Assembly (NCBI GenBank): GCA_051648405.1
Contig: JBOFFC010000045.1
Coordinates: 1-28,986 of the forward strand
Direction: 5' to 3'
Length of the DNA stretch: 28,986 bases
Origin: JBOFFC01 sp051648405
GTDB lineage: Bacteria; Planctomycetota; Planctomycetia; Pirellulales; Lacipirellulaceae
This document shows, in pieces, positions 22,675-28,986 of this stretch. Below the pieces are notes generated by a model. The model saw only the letters and a list, made by a program, of their open reading frames with translations, was not told the DNA's origin and did not search any database. Position numbers and translations under genes: made by a program. Position 1 is the stretch's first letter, and each line of letters begins with the position of its first letter.

Positions 22675-23106
22675 ATGATGCACAAGTCGATCTCGGTGAC
22701 AGCGGTTTGGGTCGCGATGCTGTGCGGCATCACCGCGGGTTGCGGCTCGGGGAGCCCGTTCGACTACGTCAAGGCGAGTGGCCGTGTCGTCTACGAAGAC
22801 GGCCAGCCGTTGCCGATGGGGAAAGTCGTGTTCGCCTCGGAGGCTCCCCCCGTGGGGAACGCCCACCCGCGACCGGGGAGCGCCCCGATCGGCGCCGATG
22901 GGACATTCGCCTCGGTAACCAGTTACAAGCCCGACGACGGCCTCGTCCCCGGCAACCACAAGGTGGCGATCATGTTCGCCGTCGATGAGCAAGGGAACCA
23001 CTTGGTCCCCCCCCAGTATCGCAGCATCGACACCACGCCGATCGAGGTCGATACGGCCGACACGCCGTTCGAGATCAAGGTCCCACGCTACAAGAGCAAG
23101 AAGTAG
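22675..23106 (+). CDS. Small lipoprotein, transthyretin-like/carboxypeptidase-regulatory type
   Basis: 143 residues. A signal peptide ends in ITAGC, giving a lipid-modified Cys23, though Thr at -3 is not the usual lipobox residue. The rest is a single beta-sandwich with SGRVVYEDGQPLPMGKVVFAS and VPGNHKVAIMFAV, a pattern found in the many small planctomycete lipoproteins that follow DUF1559 genes. ATG 22675 is taken; ATG 22678 directly follows, and neither has a good Shine-Dalgarno site. It lies 56 bases after the DUF1559 gene and 22 bases before the GH113-like gene, so it is in the same transcript. Function unknown; a structural or binding role at the membrane is likely. Confidence 0.87.
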   Translation: MMHKSISVTAVWVAMLCGITAGCGSGSPFDYVKASGRVVYEDGQPLPMGKVVFASEAPPVGNAHPRPGSAPIGADGTFASVTSYKPDDGLVPGNHKVAIMFAVDEQGNHLVPPQYRSIDTTPIEVDTADTPFEIKVPRYKSKK

Positions 23107-23128
23107 GCCGCACATGGGGAGTCATCGA

Positions 23129-24604
23129 ATGCCAGCCTTGCGCGATCGACCGCGATCAACGGCCGCGCTTGCGCTCGCGGCGATCACCCTGCTGCCGGCG
23201 GAGGGGCGTGCGGCCGACGGGGTCTACGAGACGAACGCCGACCCCCGCCTGGGGTTCAACCTGATCTCGTGGTGGGACGGCACGACCAGCGCCCACTGGG
23301 CCGACGCCGTGCAGCGCGTTCACGACGCCGGGTTCCGCGAGGTCTCGCTCAGCCCGTTGCGGTTTGTGGACATCGACTCGGGGAACCTCCTGACCGACGC
23401 CCAGGCGACGCAGGGGTCGCCGTTGGCGTCCCTCGTCGGCGGGCTGCAGCGCGCCACGCAGCTCGGCATGAAGGTCACGCTCAACCCGTTCATCGAGCCC
23501 TACGACGCCAGCGAAAACCAGTACTTCGCCGACATCCCCGGCACAAACGGCTGCACCTGGCGCGGCTGCTGGAACCCCACGGGCTCGATCCGCACGACGT
23601 TCTTCACGCAGTACCAGACGTACCTCACCGACGTCGCCGCGCTCGCCCAGCAGCACAACGTCGAGCGGATGACGGTCGGGACCGAGCTCAACGGGCTCGA
23701 CGGCGCCGCGGCGAACGTCGCGAGCTGGAACACCGTGATCAACGCAGTCGACGCGGTCTACTCCGGTCCGATCGGCTACTCGGCGAACTGGGACCGCTTC
23801 GCCTTCGGAAACCCCACGGTCACGACGCAGGCGATCTTCGACCACCCGGCGATCGACTTCGTGGGGGTCGATTCGTACTTCACGAACGTGGTCAACAACA
23901 CGGCCGCCGACGCGTCGGGTGCGTACGACCCCAACAACCCGTTCGTAGACACGGTCGAAGCGGGTTGGCAGAACCTGCTCTCGACGCGGCTGTTGCCCTA
24001 CGCGGCCGCACGGAGGGGAGGGGCGGGCCTGCCGCTGGTGTTCACCGAGTTTGGGCACCTGCCACGCAATCGCACGGCGGTCGATCCGCAGCAGCAGGCG
24101 CAGACCGTCACGCAGGCGCTCGACACGGCCGAGCAGCGGATGGCGTTCGAAGGGTTCCTGAACGCGATCGACGGTCGGCAGGACTTGATCCCCGCCGTCC
24201 ACGTCTGGCAGTGGGCGATGACCGGCAGCGACGGCAGCGCCTGGAACATCAACCCCGCGAACACGTCGAGCGGCACGACGAACACCAACCGCGACCTGGC
24301 GCTGTGGCTTCAGGCCTACGTCGGCACGGCCGCCTTGGCGGGGGACTACAACGCTGACGGCCGCGTGAACGCCGCCGACTACACCATGTGGCGCGACCTA
24401 CTCGGCTCGAGCGGCGGCCCCGCCGACGGCGATCGCAGTGGGCTGGTGGACCAGGCCGACTACAACTACTGGCGAACCTACTACGGCGACGCGACCGCCG
24501 TGGCATCGACGGGCAGTGCCGTTCCCGAGCCACTGGGTTGCGGCCTTCTCGCCGTGGGCGCCACGCTGCTGCTTCTTTCGGCGCGGAACCGGCGATCGAC
24601 TTAG
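23129..24604 (+). CDS. Secreted glycoside hydrolase, GH113-like, with dockerin-like repeats and PEP-CTERM
   Basis: 491 residues. A signal peptide (TAALALAAITLLPAEGRAA) leads into a clan-A TIM barrel (about 35-400). GFNLISWWDG opens the barrel, MTVGTELNG carries the likely acid/base Glu186 at the end of strand 4, and LPLVFTEFGHLP carries the likely nucleophile Glu307 at strand 7. The spacing and the GTEL motif resemble GH113 beta-mannanases, but GH5-type activity cannot be excluded. Residues 405-453 are a dockerin-like pair (GDYNADGRVNAADYTMWRD, then DQADYNYWRTYYG). The end is VPEPLGCGLLAVGATLLLLSA plus RNRR, a PEP-CTERM anchor. ATG 23129 has GGGGAG seven bases upstream; ATG 23114 is an in-frame alternative. 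Confidence 0.85.
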   Translation: MPALRDRPRSTAALALAAITLLPAEGRAADGVYETNADPRLGFNLISWWDGTTSAHWADAVQRVHDAGFREVSLSPLRFVDIDSGNLLTDAQATQGSPLASLVGGLQRATQLGMKVTLNPFIEPYDASENQYFADIPGTNGCTWRGCWNPTGSIRTTFFTQYQTYLTDVAALAQQHNVERMTVGTELNGLDGAAANVASWNTVINAVDAVYSGPIGYSANWDRFAFGNPTVTTQAIFDHPAIDFVGVDSYFTNVVNNTAADASGAYDPNNPFVDTVEAGWQNLLSTRLLPYAAARRGGAGLPLVFTEFGHLPRNRTAVDPQQQAQTVTQALDTAEQRMAFEGFLNAIDGRQDLIPAVHVWQWAMTGSDGSAWNINPANTSSGTTNTNRDLALWLQAYVGTAALAGDYNADGRVNAADYTMWRDLLGSSGGPADGDRSGLVDQADYNYWRTYYGDATAVASTGSAVPEPLGCGLLAVGATLLLLSARNRRST

Positions 24605-24697
24605 GTCGCGATCGGGGCGCCCACTCGGCGCCGCTGCCAGAGCACGCTCGGCAGTTCGCTCGCCAAGCACGGCGACGCCGACTAACATGGGGAGGGC

Positions 24698-24716
24698 CGT
24701 TTAGTGGCGTTTAGTC
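24698..24716. promoter_or_regulatory. Two CGTTTAGT half-sites upstream of the GH30 gene
   Basis: CGTTTAGT occurs at 24698-24705 and again at 24709-24716, direct repeats one helical turn (11 bases) apart, 47-65 bases before the GH30 ATG. The complement ACTAAACG also occurs at 24805 and, in part, upstream of lacI-type gene 2 and the last PEP-CTERM gene. Probably a site for a LacI-family protein. Confidence 0.55.
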
Positions 24717-24762
24717 GCCACGGCGGCCTCAGCACCCCTCTTCCTCGCTCGGTCGGCAAAAA

Positions 24763-27039
24763 ATGTGGCACTTTCCTAGCGATCGGTTGCTCGGGTCATC
24801 GGCGACTAAACGTCTAGTCGTGCTCGCGTTTTCGCTGCCGTTCGCGATTGCGGCCGGACCGTCGAGCGCCGTCGATGTCTGGGTGACAACCGCCGACAAG
24901 GGGCGCCTGCTGGCACAAGACCTCGACGTCGTCTCGCAGGCGGGGGTCGGCAGCGGCGGGGTGGTCGTGTCGATCAACAGCGCGCAGGCCTTCCAAACAA
25001 TGGACGGCTTCGGCGCGGCGATGACGAACTCCGCCGCCTGGACGCTGCAGACGCGGCTCACGCAGCCCAACCGCGACCGCCTGATGGGGACCCTGTTCGG
25101 GTCGCAGGACGGCATCGGGCTCAACTACCTGCGGCTCGCGGCGGGGTCGTCCGACTTCACGGCGTCGGGCTTCTACACCTACAACGACCGCGGCCCGGGC
25201 CAGACCGACGTCCCGCAAGCGAACTTCTCGATCAACCCCGACCGGGCGACGATCCTCCCCGCGCTCCAGCAAGCCAAGGGGGCGAACCCCGACCTGAAGC
25301 TGATGGCCGCCCCCTGGAGCCCGCCGGGGTGGATGAAGACCAACAACTCGGTGATCGGCGGCTCGCTGCGGCCCGAGTACTACGCCTCGTACGCGACGTA
25401 CCTGCGGAAGTTCGTCGAGGCCTACGCCGCCGAAGGGCTGCCGATCGACTTGCTGAGCGTCCAAAACGAGCCGCTCCACTCGGCGCCGAACTACCCCTCC
25501 TCGACGATGACCGCCACGCAGCAGGCCGACCTGATCGGCAACCACGTGGGGCCGGCGTTCGCCGCGGCGGGGCTCACTACGGGCCTGCTGGCGTACGACC
25601 ACAACTGGGACCGGCCGCAGTACCCGATCGACGTGCTCAACAGCGCGACAGCGAAGCAGTACGTCGTCGGCTCGGCGTTTCACTCGTACGCCGGTTCGGT
25701 CACCGCCCAGACGACGGTCCGCAACGCGCACCCCGACCGGGGGATTTACTTCACCGAGGCGACCGGCGGGGACTTCGCGCCGAACTTCGGCGACAACCTG
25801 CTGTGGTACGGCCAGAATCTGCTGGTCGGCGTCCCTCGCAACTGGGGGAAGACGGTGCTGCTGTGGAACCTGGCGCTCGACCAGAATGGCGACCCCCACC
25901 TCGGCGGCTGCACCGATTGCCGCGGCGTGGTGACGGTCAACAACCCCACCGGCGCCGTGACCTACAACGAGGAGTTCTACGCCCTCGGGCACGCCAGCCG
26001 GTTCGTGAAGCCGGGCGCCGTTCGGATCGGCTCGACGACGATCGCCGGGACGCTCGAAACGGTCGCCTTCCGCAACCCGGACGGCAGCGAGGCGATGATC
26101 GCCGTCAACCCGACGGGCGGCACGCAGACGCTCCGCGCGGTGCGCAGTGGGCGGAACTTCACCTACACGCTCCCGGCGCGGTCGATCGCTACGTTCACCT
26201 GGGGTGAAGGGGAAGCCGCCGGCGCACTCGACGGGGCCGACTTCGCCAACGGCTCGTTCGAGCAAGGGGGCTTCCAAGTGACCGGCGGCTCGCTCGACGG
26301 GTGGCTGCCGTGGGGCGTCGTGGGGGGCAACGTCGGCGTTTCGACGGCCTTCGCCAACGACGGGGAACACTCGCTGCGGCTCTCGGGTCAGTCGGTTGGC
26401 GGGGCAGGGGGGGGAGAGAACTTTTCTGGCCTGTCGCAGGGGATCACCGTGGCGCCGGGGGACCGCGTCGAGGCGTCGCTCGCAGTGCTCGTCCCCGCCG
26501 CTCAGGTGCTCGCCGGGGGGGCCAACGTGCTGATGAAGATCGAGTACTACTCGTCGTACGGCGGCGCCTTCCAGTCGCCCCAGTTCCTCGGCCAGCAGCA
26601 GCTCACGATCGCCGACGGTGCGACGCCAGACAATGCGTGGCGTGACCACGCGCTGGTGGGGACCGCACCCAACGGGGCCGTCGAGGCCCGCCTTGTGCTC
26701 GTGTTCCACCAACCGGTCGGCGCCACTGGCGTGCTGCACGTCGATTCGGTCGCGTTCGCGGCGTCGGCCGTCGTCGCCGGCGACTACAACGGCGACGGCC
26801 TGGTGAACGCGGCCGACTACTCGGTCTGGCGAGACGCCCTCGGATCGACCACCGACCTCGCCGCCGATGGGGACCGCAACTTGTCCGTCGATGCCGACGA
26901 CTACGCGGTGTGGAGCGCCGCCTACGCCGCCGCCGGCGCCCCGTCCTCGGCGATCCCCGAGCCGGCCGGGCTGTGGGCCGCGGCGGTCGTTACGCTCGCG
27001 ACGCGGTTGCGCGGGGCGCCGTCGATTCGCGCTCGATGA
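24763..27039 (+). CDS. Secreted glycoside hydrolase family 30 with dockerin-like repeats and PEP-CTERM
   Basis: 758 residues. Signal peptide at about 17-36, then a GH30 barrel and side sandwich to about 490. The family motifs are clear: MDGFGAAMTNSAAW (80-93), APWSPPGWMKTN (183-194), acid/base Glu236 in LSVQNEP and nucleophile Glu332 in IYFTEATGG. GH30 enzymes cut beta-1,6-glucans, glucosyl or xylan links, so the exact substrate is open. Residues 491-665 form a carbohydrate-binding-like sandwich. GDYNGDGLVNAADYSVWRD and VDADDYAVWSAAY (about 668-725) are dockerin-like. IPEPAGLWAAAVV is the PEP-CTERM signal. The only plausible start is ATG 24763, although the Shine-Dalgarno site is weak. The last 50 bases overlap the end of the convergent lacI gene. 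Confidence 0.93.
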   Translation: MWHFPSDRLLGSSATKRLVVLAFSLPFAIAAGPSSAVDVWVTTADKGRLLAQDLDVVSQAGVGSGGVVVSINSAQAFQTMDGFGAAMTNSAAWTLQTRLTQPNRDRLMGTLFGSQDGIGLNYLRLAAGSSDFTASGFYTYNDRGPGQTDVPQANFSINPDRATILPALQQAKGANPDLKLMAAPWSPPGWMKTNNSVIGGSLRPEYYASYATYLRKFVEAYAAEGLPIDLLSVQNEPLHSAPNYPSSTMTATQQADLIGNHVGPAFAAAGLTTGLLAYDHNWDRPQYPIDVLNSATAKQYVVGSAFHSYAGSVTAQTTVRNAHPDRGIYFTEATGGDFAPNFGDNLLWYGQNLLVGVPRNWGKTVLLWNLALDQNGDPHLGGCTDCRGVVTVNNPTGAVTYNEEFYALGHASRFVKPGAVRIGSTTIAGTLETVAFRNPDGSEAMIAVNPTGGTQTLRAVRSGRNFTYTLPARSIATFTWGEGEAAGALDGADFANGSFEQGGFQVTGGSLDGWLPWGVVGGNVGVSTAFANDGEHSLRLSGQSVGGAGGGENFSGLSQGITVAPGDRVEASLAVLVPAAQVLAGGANVLMKIEYYSSYGGAFQSPQFLGQQQLTIADGATPDNAWRDHALVGTAPNGAVEARLVLVFHQPVGATGVLHVDSVAFAASAVVAGDYNGDGLVNAADYSVWRDALGSTTDLAADGDRNLSVDADDYAVWSAAYAAAGAPSSAIPEPAGLWAAAVVTLATRLRGAPSIRAR
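24805..24818. promoter_or_regulatory. LacI-type operator inside the GH30 signal-peptide codons
   Basis: ACTAAAC-GTCTAGT is a 14-base near-palindrome (six of seven pairs) with the central CG typical of LacI-family sites. It starts 42 bases into the GH30 gene. With the two half-sites about 100 bases upstream it could hold a DNA loop or block elongation. The regulator is probably the convergent LacI protein encoded just downstream. Confidence 0.55.
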
Positions 27040-28042
27040 GCTCCGTCGGCAGGCGCAGCGACAGCGGCGGCTGTCGCTCGCGGATTACGTCGTGCAGGCG
27101 CTTCACAGCCAAGCGGCCGACCCGCTCGCGGTCGAGGCCCACCGTCGAAAGCGTCGGGTGGATCGTCTCGCAGAGCGTGTTGTTGTCGAAGCCGAACACG
27201 CTGAGATCACGCGGGACCTCGAGGCCCAGCTCGCGCGCGACGCGGTAGACCCCCATCGCCAGGAAGTCGCTCGCGGCGTAGACGGCGGTGAACGGCGCGG
27301 CGTCGCGCCACATGCGGCGAAAGCCCTCGGCGCCCTGCTCGGTGTTGAAGAACTCGAGCGACACCAGGCCCGGGTCGCGGTCGAGTCCCAGGTCTTCGAC
27401 GGCCCACTGGTAGCCCAAGAGGCGCTCGCGGGCGTCGGTGTTCACCGGCTCGCCACCGAGGTACGCGACGCGCGCATGACCGAGCTCCGCCAGGCGCCGG
27501 ACTACACGGTAGCTGCTCTCGATGTTCTCCGGGCCGATCGAGTCCCCTTCGAGGTGCGCGAGCGAGCAGCATACGAGCACGTAGGGGACACCCCGACGCC
27601 GCAGCGAGTCGACGAACTCCGGACGCGGCCGACCGGTGACGAGGACCCCATCGACCCCTTCGTCGGCGAGGTCTGCGGGGAACTCGGCCGGGGCGTCGAA
27701 GGCTGCGAACCGCAGTTGCAGCCCCGCGTCGCGCGCCGCTGCGGAGGCCCCGGAGAGGATCGCCCCGTAGTAGCTGTGCCCCAGTCCGGCGTTCACGCCG
27801 AACGCGTAGAAGCCGATCGAACCGAGCCCGCTCGCGCGGTGGGCCGCGACCTCGGCCGCGCGTGCTCGGTCGGCGAGGCTGCGGTGCTGGTAGCCAAGGC
27901 GCTTGGCCGTCGCGCGCACGCGTCGACGCGTCTCGGTCGAGACCCCGGGTCGGTCGTTGAGCACGAGCGAGACAGCCGCCGCCGAAACGCCGGTCTCGGC
28001 GGCGATCTGCTTCACACCGACCTTAGGTTCGCGGCTAGCCAT
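26990..28042 (-). CDS. LacI-family transcriptional regulator 2
   Basis: 350 residues. The HTH is VGVKQIAAETGVSAAAVSLV (8-27), followed by the hinge segment TRRRVRATAKRLGYQ. The sensor domain shows GSIGFYAFGVNAGLGHSYYG, RLAELGHARVAYLGG and LSVFGFDNNTLCETIHPTLS, all usual in LacI/PurR-type proteins. It should sense a glycan breakdown product and bind a CG-centred palindrome. It is convergent with the GH30 gene and their 3' ends overlap by 50 bases, so each transcript is antisense to the other's tail. Candidate sites (ACTAAACG type) lie in its own promoter and near both neighbours, so autoregulation is likely. ATG 28042 is the natural start. Confidence 0.95.
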   Translation of the reverse strand: MASREPKVGVKQIAAETGVSAAAVSLVLNDRPGVSTETRRRVRATAKRLGYQHRSLADRARAAEVAAHRASGLGSIGFYAFGVNAGLGHSYYGAILSGASAAARDAGLQLRFAAFDAPAEFPADLADEGVDGVLVTGRPRPEFVDSLRRRGVPYVLVCCSLAHLEGDSIGPENIESSYRVVRRLAELGHARVAYLGGEPVNTDARERLLGYQWAVEDLGLDRDPGLVSLEFFNTEQGAEGFRRMWRDAAPFTAVYAASDFLAMGVYRVARELGLEVPRDLSVFGFDNNTLCETIHPTLSTVGLDRERVGRLAVKRLHDVIRERQPPLSLRLPTELIERESTAPRATASRA

Positions 28043-28101
28043 CGAGAGAGAGTTTGGGTTGTGGAACGAACGCGGTCACCGTGATGTCTTCAGGGTAGTC
28101 C

Positions 28102-28118
28102 GCTAAACGTTCATTATC
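28102..28118 (-). promoter_or_regulatory. Promoter -10 and overlapping operator of lacI-type gene 2
   Basis: On the minus strand GATAAT (28118-28113) is a good -10 box, placing the transcription start near 28106, 64 bases before the ATG. The sequence GCTAAACGTTCATT (28102-28115, plus strand) overlaps that start and contains the CTAAACG core seen near GH30. The second half is poorly matched. The overlap fits autorepression. No strong -35 box was found. Confidence 0.45.
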
Positions 28119-28225
28119 TAGCAGTCTCGGCGCAAACACCGGGAAAAACGCGTCGGACAGCGATTGCTCTCGCTGCTCCCTGGTTCGATTTTAGTAGTTA
28201 TTAGTTGTGCGGCCCCCTCAGCACG

Positions 28226-28232
28226 ACTAAAC
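28226..28232 (+). promoter_or_regulatory. ACTAAAC half-site upstream of the last PEP-CTERM gene
   Basis: ACTAAAC is preceded by G, as at 24804-24811, and lies 77 bases before the ATG at 28309. A related TTTTAGT lies at about 28189. Together they suggest that this gene belongs to the same small regulon as GH30. Confidence 0.4.
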
Positions 28233-28269
28233 TCGTAGAGCAGGAAGTCGCTTCCAGCGCTTCCCAGGG

Positions 28270-28286
28270 CTTTTCACTCCCCCTGT
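28270..28286 (+). promoter_or_regulatory. Shared pyrimidine-rich leader element, copy 2
   Basis: CTTTTCACTCCCCCTGT lies 22 bases before the ATG at 28309 and matches copy 1 (18378-18395) except for one missing C. The two genes are 10 kb apart and their proteins are not closely related, so the match is not explained by recent gene duplication. Confidence 0.5.
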
Positions 28287-28308
28287 TCTTCTACACCGAG
28301 CGAGTCCA

Positions 28309-28923
28309 ATGAGCCGCACCGTCGCGTCGTTCGTCCATCGTCTGGCAACCGTCCTGTGCTTTGCGGCGATCCCCGCCGTCGTGGGCGCCCAAGAGCTTCT
28401 GGTAAATCCGGGCCTCGAGACCGGTGGGAGCGGCTGGGGCTCGTACGGCGCAGCCGGATTCCACAACTTCTTCGGCGCCAACGGGCACGGCAGCTTGTTC
28501 GCCGACAACGTCGGCAACTTCGGTGGCCTGTTCCAGACGGCGATCCCCGGCGCCGCCGATACGCTCTACGAGTTCAAGCTCAACGACGTGCGGATCGAAG
28601 AGAACGCCGACGCCAGCTTCCGCTTCGGCCTCGAGTTCTACGCGGCGAACGATTCGACCAAGCTCGGCGAAACGCTGGTTCCGATCAGCCTCGCAACGAA
28701 GGGGGACGGCCTCGCGTTCTCGATGACCGCTTCGACCTCTGCAGCCGGGGTGGCGTTCGTCCGCCCGATCGTGCAGTTCGACAACGTGGCCGCCGGTCCC
28801 GGCAACCAACGAAACATCTTCGTCTTCGATGCCTCGCTGACGGTCGTCCCCGAGCCGACCTCGGCGCTGCTCCTCGGCACGATGGGGGTCGCCGCGGCGT
28901 TCCTCGGCGCCCGCAAGCGCTAA
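28309..28923 (+). CDS. Small PEP-CTERM secreted protein
   Basis: 204 residues. A signal peptide (LATVLCFAAIPAVVGAQ, cleavage near residue 27) is followed by one beta-sandwich domain starting ELLVNPGLETGGSGWGSYG, the usual opening of planctomycete carbohydrate-binding-like domains, and by FRFGLEFYAAND. The end is VPEPTSALLLGTMGVAAAFL followed by GARKR, a PEP-CTERM anchor. There are no catalytic residues, so a glycan-binding surface protein is likely. It is divergent from lacI-type gene 2, 266 bp away. That gap carries ACTAAAC-type half-sites and the shared leader element, so it may be induced together with GH30. ATG 28309 has no strong Shine-Dalgarno site. Confidence 0.87.
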   Translation: MSRTVASFVHRLATVLCFAAIPAVVGAQELLVNPGLETGGSGWGSYGAAGFHNFFGANGHGSLFADNVGNFGGLFQTAIPGAADTLYEFKLNDVRIEENADASFRFGLEFYAANDSTKLGETLVPISLATKGDGLAFSMTASTSAAGVAFVRPIVQFDNVAAGPGNQRNIFVFDASLTVVPEPTSALLLGTMGVAAAFLGARKR

Positions 28924-28986
28924 TCCACCCGAGCGATCGAAACCTACTCGTCCGGATCACGCGCGACCCACCGGGTCGCGGGGGGG

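Noticed and set aside
24814..26739. 641-codon leftward frame opposite GH30
   Set aside because: Arg/Gly/Val-rich with no recognisable domain. The rightward frame carries intact GH30 catalytic motifs.
1..28986. CRISPR array, tRNA or rRNA genes
   Set aside because: No regularly spaced direct repeats and no cloverleaf or rRNA-like sequence were recognised by reading. This was not checked with dedicated programs.

Overview
The window looks like a high-GC planctomycete chromosome of the order Pirellulales, probably close to the Lacipirellulaceae. The assignment rests on family-level signs: a DUF1559 pseudopilin-like protein with an N-terminal prepilin motif, five secreted proteins ending in PEP-CTERM anchors, dockerin-like 'NAADYT.WRD' calcium-loop repeats attached to glycoside hydrolases, and LacI regulators beside glycan genes. 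No 16S rRNA or other marker is present, so the genus is not known. No tRNA, rRNA or CRISPR array was seen.

Region 1 (1-2243) is a decayed accessory patch. By eye it is less GC-rich than the rest at its left end. It holds the start of an IS630-like transposase, a PIN-domain toxin gene cut short beside that element, a 315-residue partner gene that overlaps the toxin start (probable antitoxin), and the orphaned N-terminal nuclease domain of an MmeI-like restriction-modification enzyme.

Region 2 (2244-8760) is mostly a leftward redox-repair cluster. In transcription order it has a PAS-LuxR regulator, a secreted protein with about 23% methionine, the periplasmic methionine sulfoxide reductase MsrP, and an MsrQ-like haem membrane protein fused to a complete FAD/NAD(P)H/2Fe-2S reductase. 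An ABC exporter follows. I read the middle three genes as a self-powered methionine-cycling antioxidant module: a sacrificial methionine pool, the enzyme that repairs it, and the electron supply. This is the best candidate for an undescribed system here.

Region 3 (9201-14660) is a surface-glycan or glycolipid cluster. A leftward operon encodes a sulfotransferase, a methyltransferase and a GT4 glycosyltransferase (the last two overlap by ATGA), and a divergent MsbA-like ABC exporter lies opposite. A 158-bp MITE-like inverted-repeat element separates the exporter from the next gene and supplies that gene's stop codon.

Region 4 (14822-28923) is a carbohydrate-use locus. It has a sodium:solute symporter with a divergent LacI regulator, then a rightward series of two PEP-CTERM proteins (one with a dockerin nested inside a domain), the DUF1559 protein, a small lipoprotein and a GH113-like glycosidase with dockerin. 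A GH30 glycosidase with dockerin, a convergent second LacI regulator and a third small PEP-CTERM protein complete it. Copies of the half-site ACTAAAC(G) flank the GH30 gene, the second lacI gene and the last PEP-CTERM gene, and suggest a small local regulon. No exosortase is in the window, so surface sorting must be encoded elsewhere.
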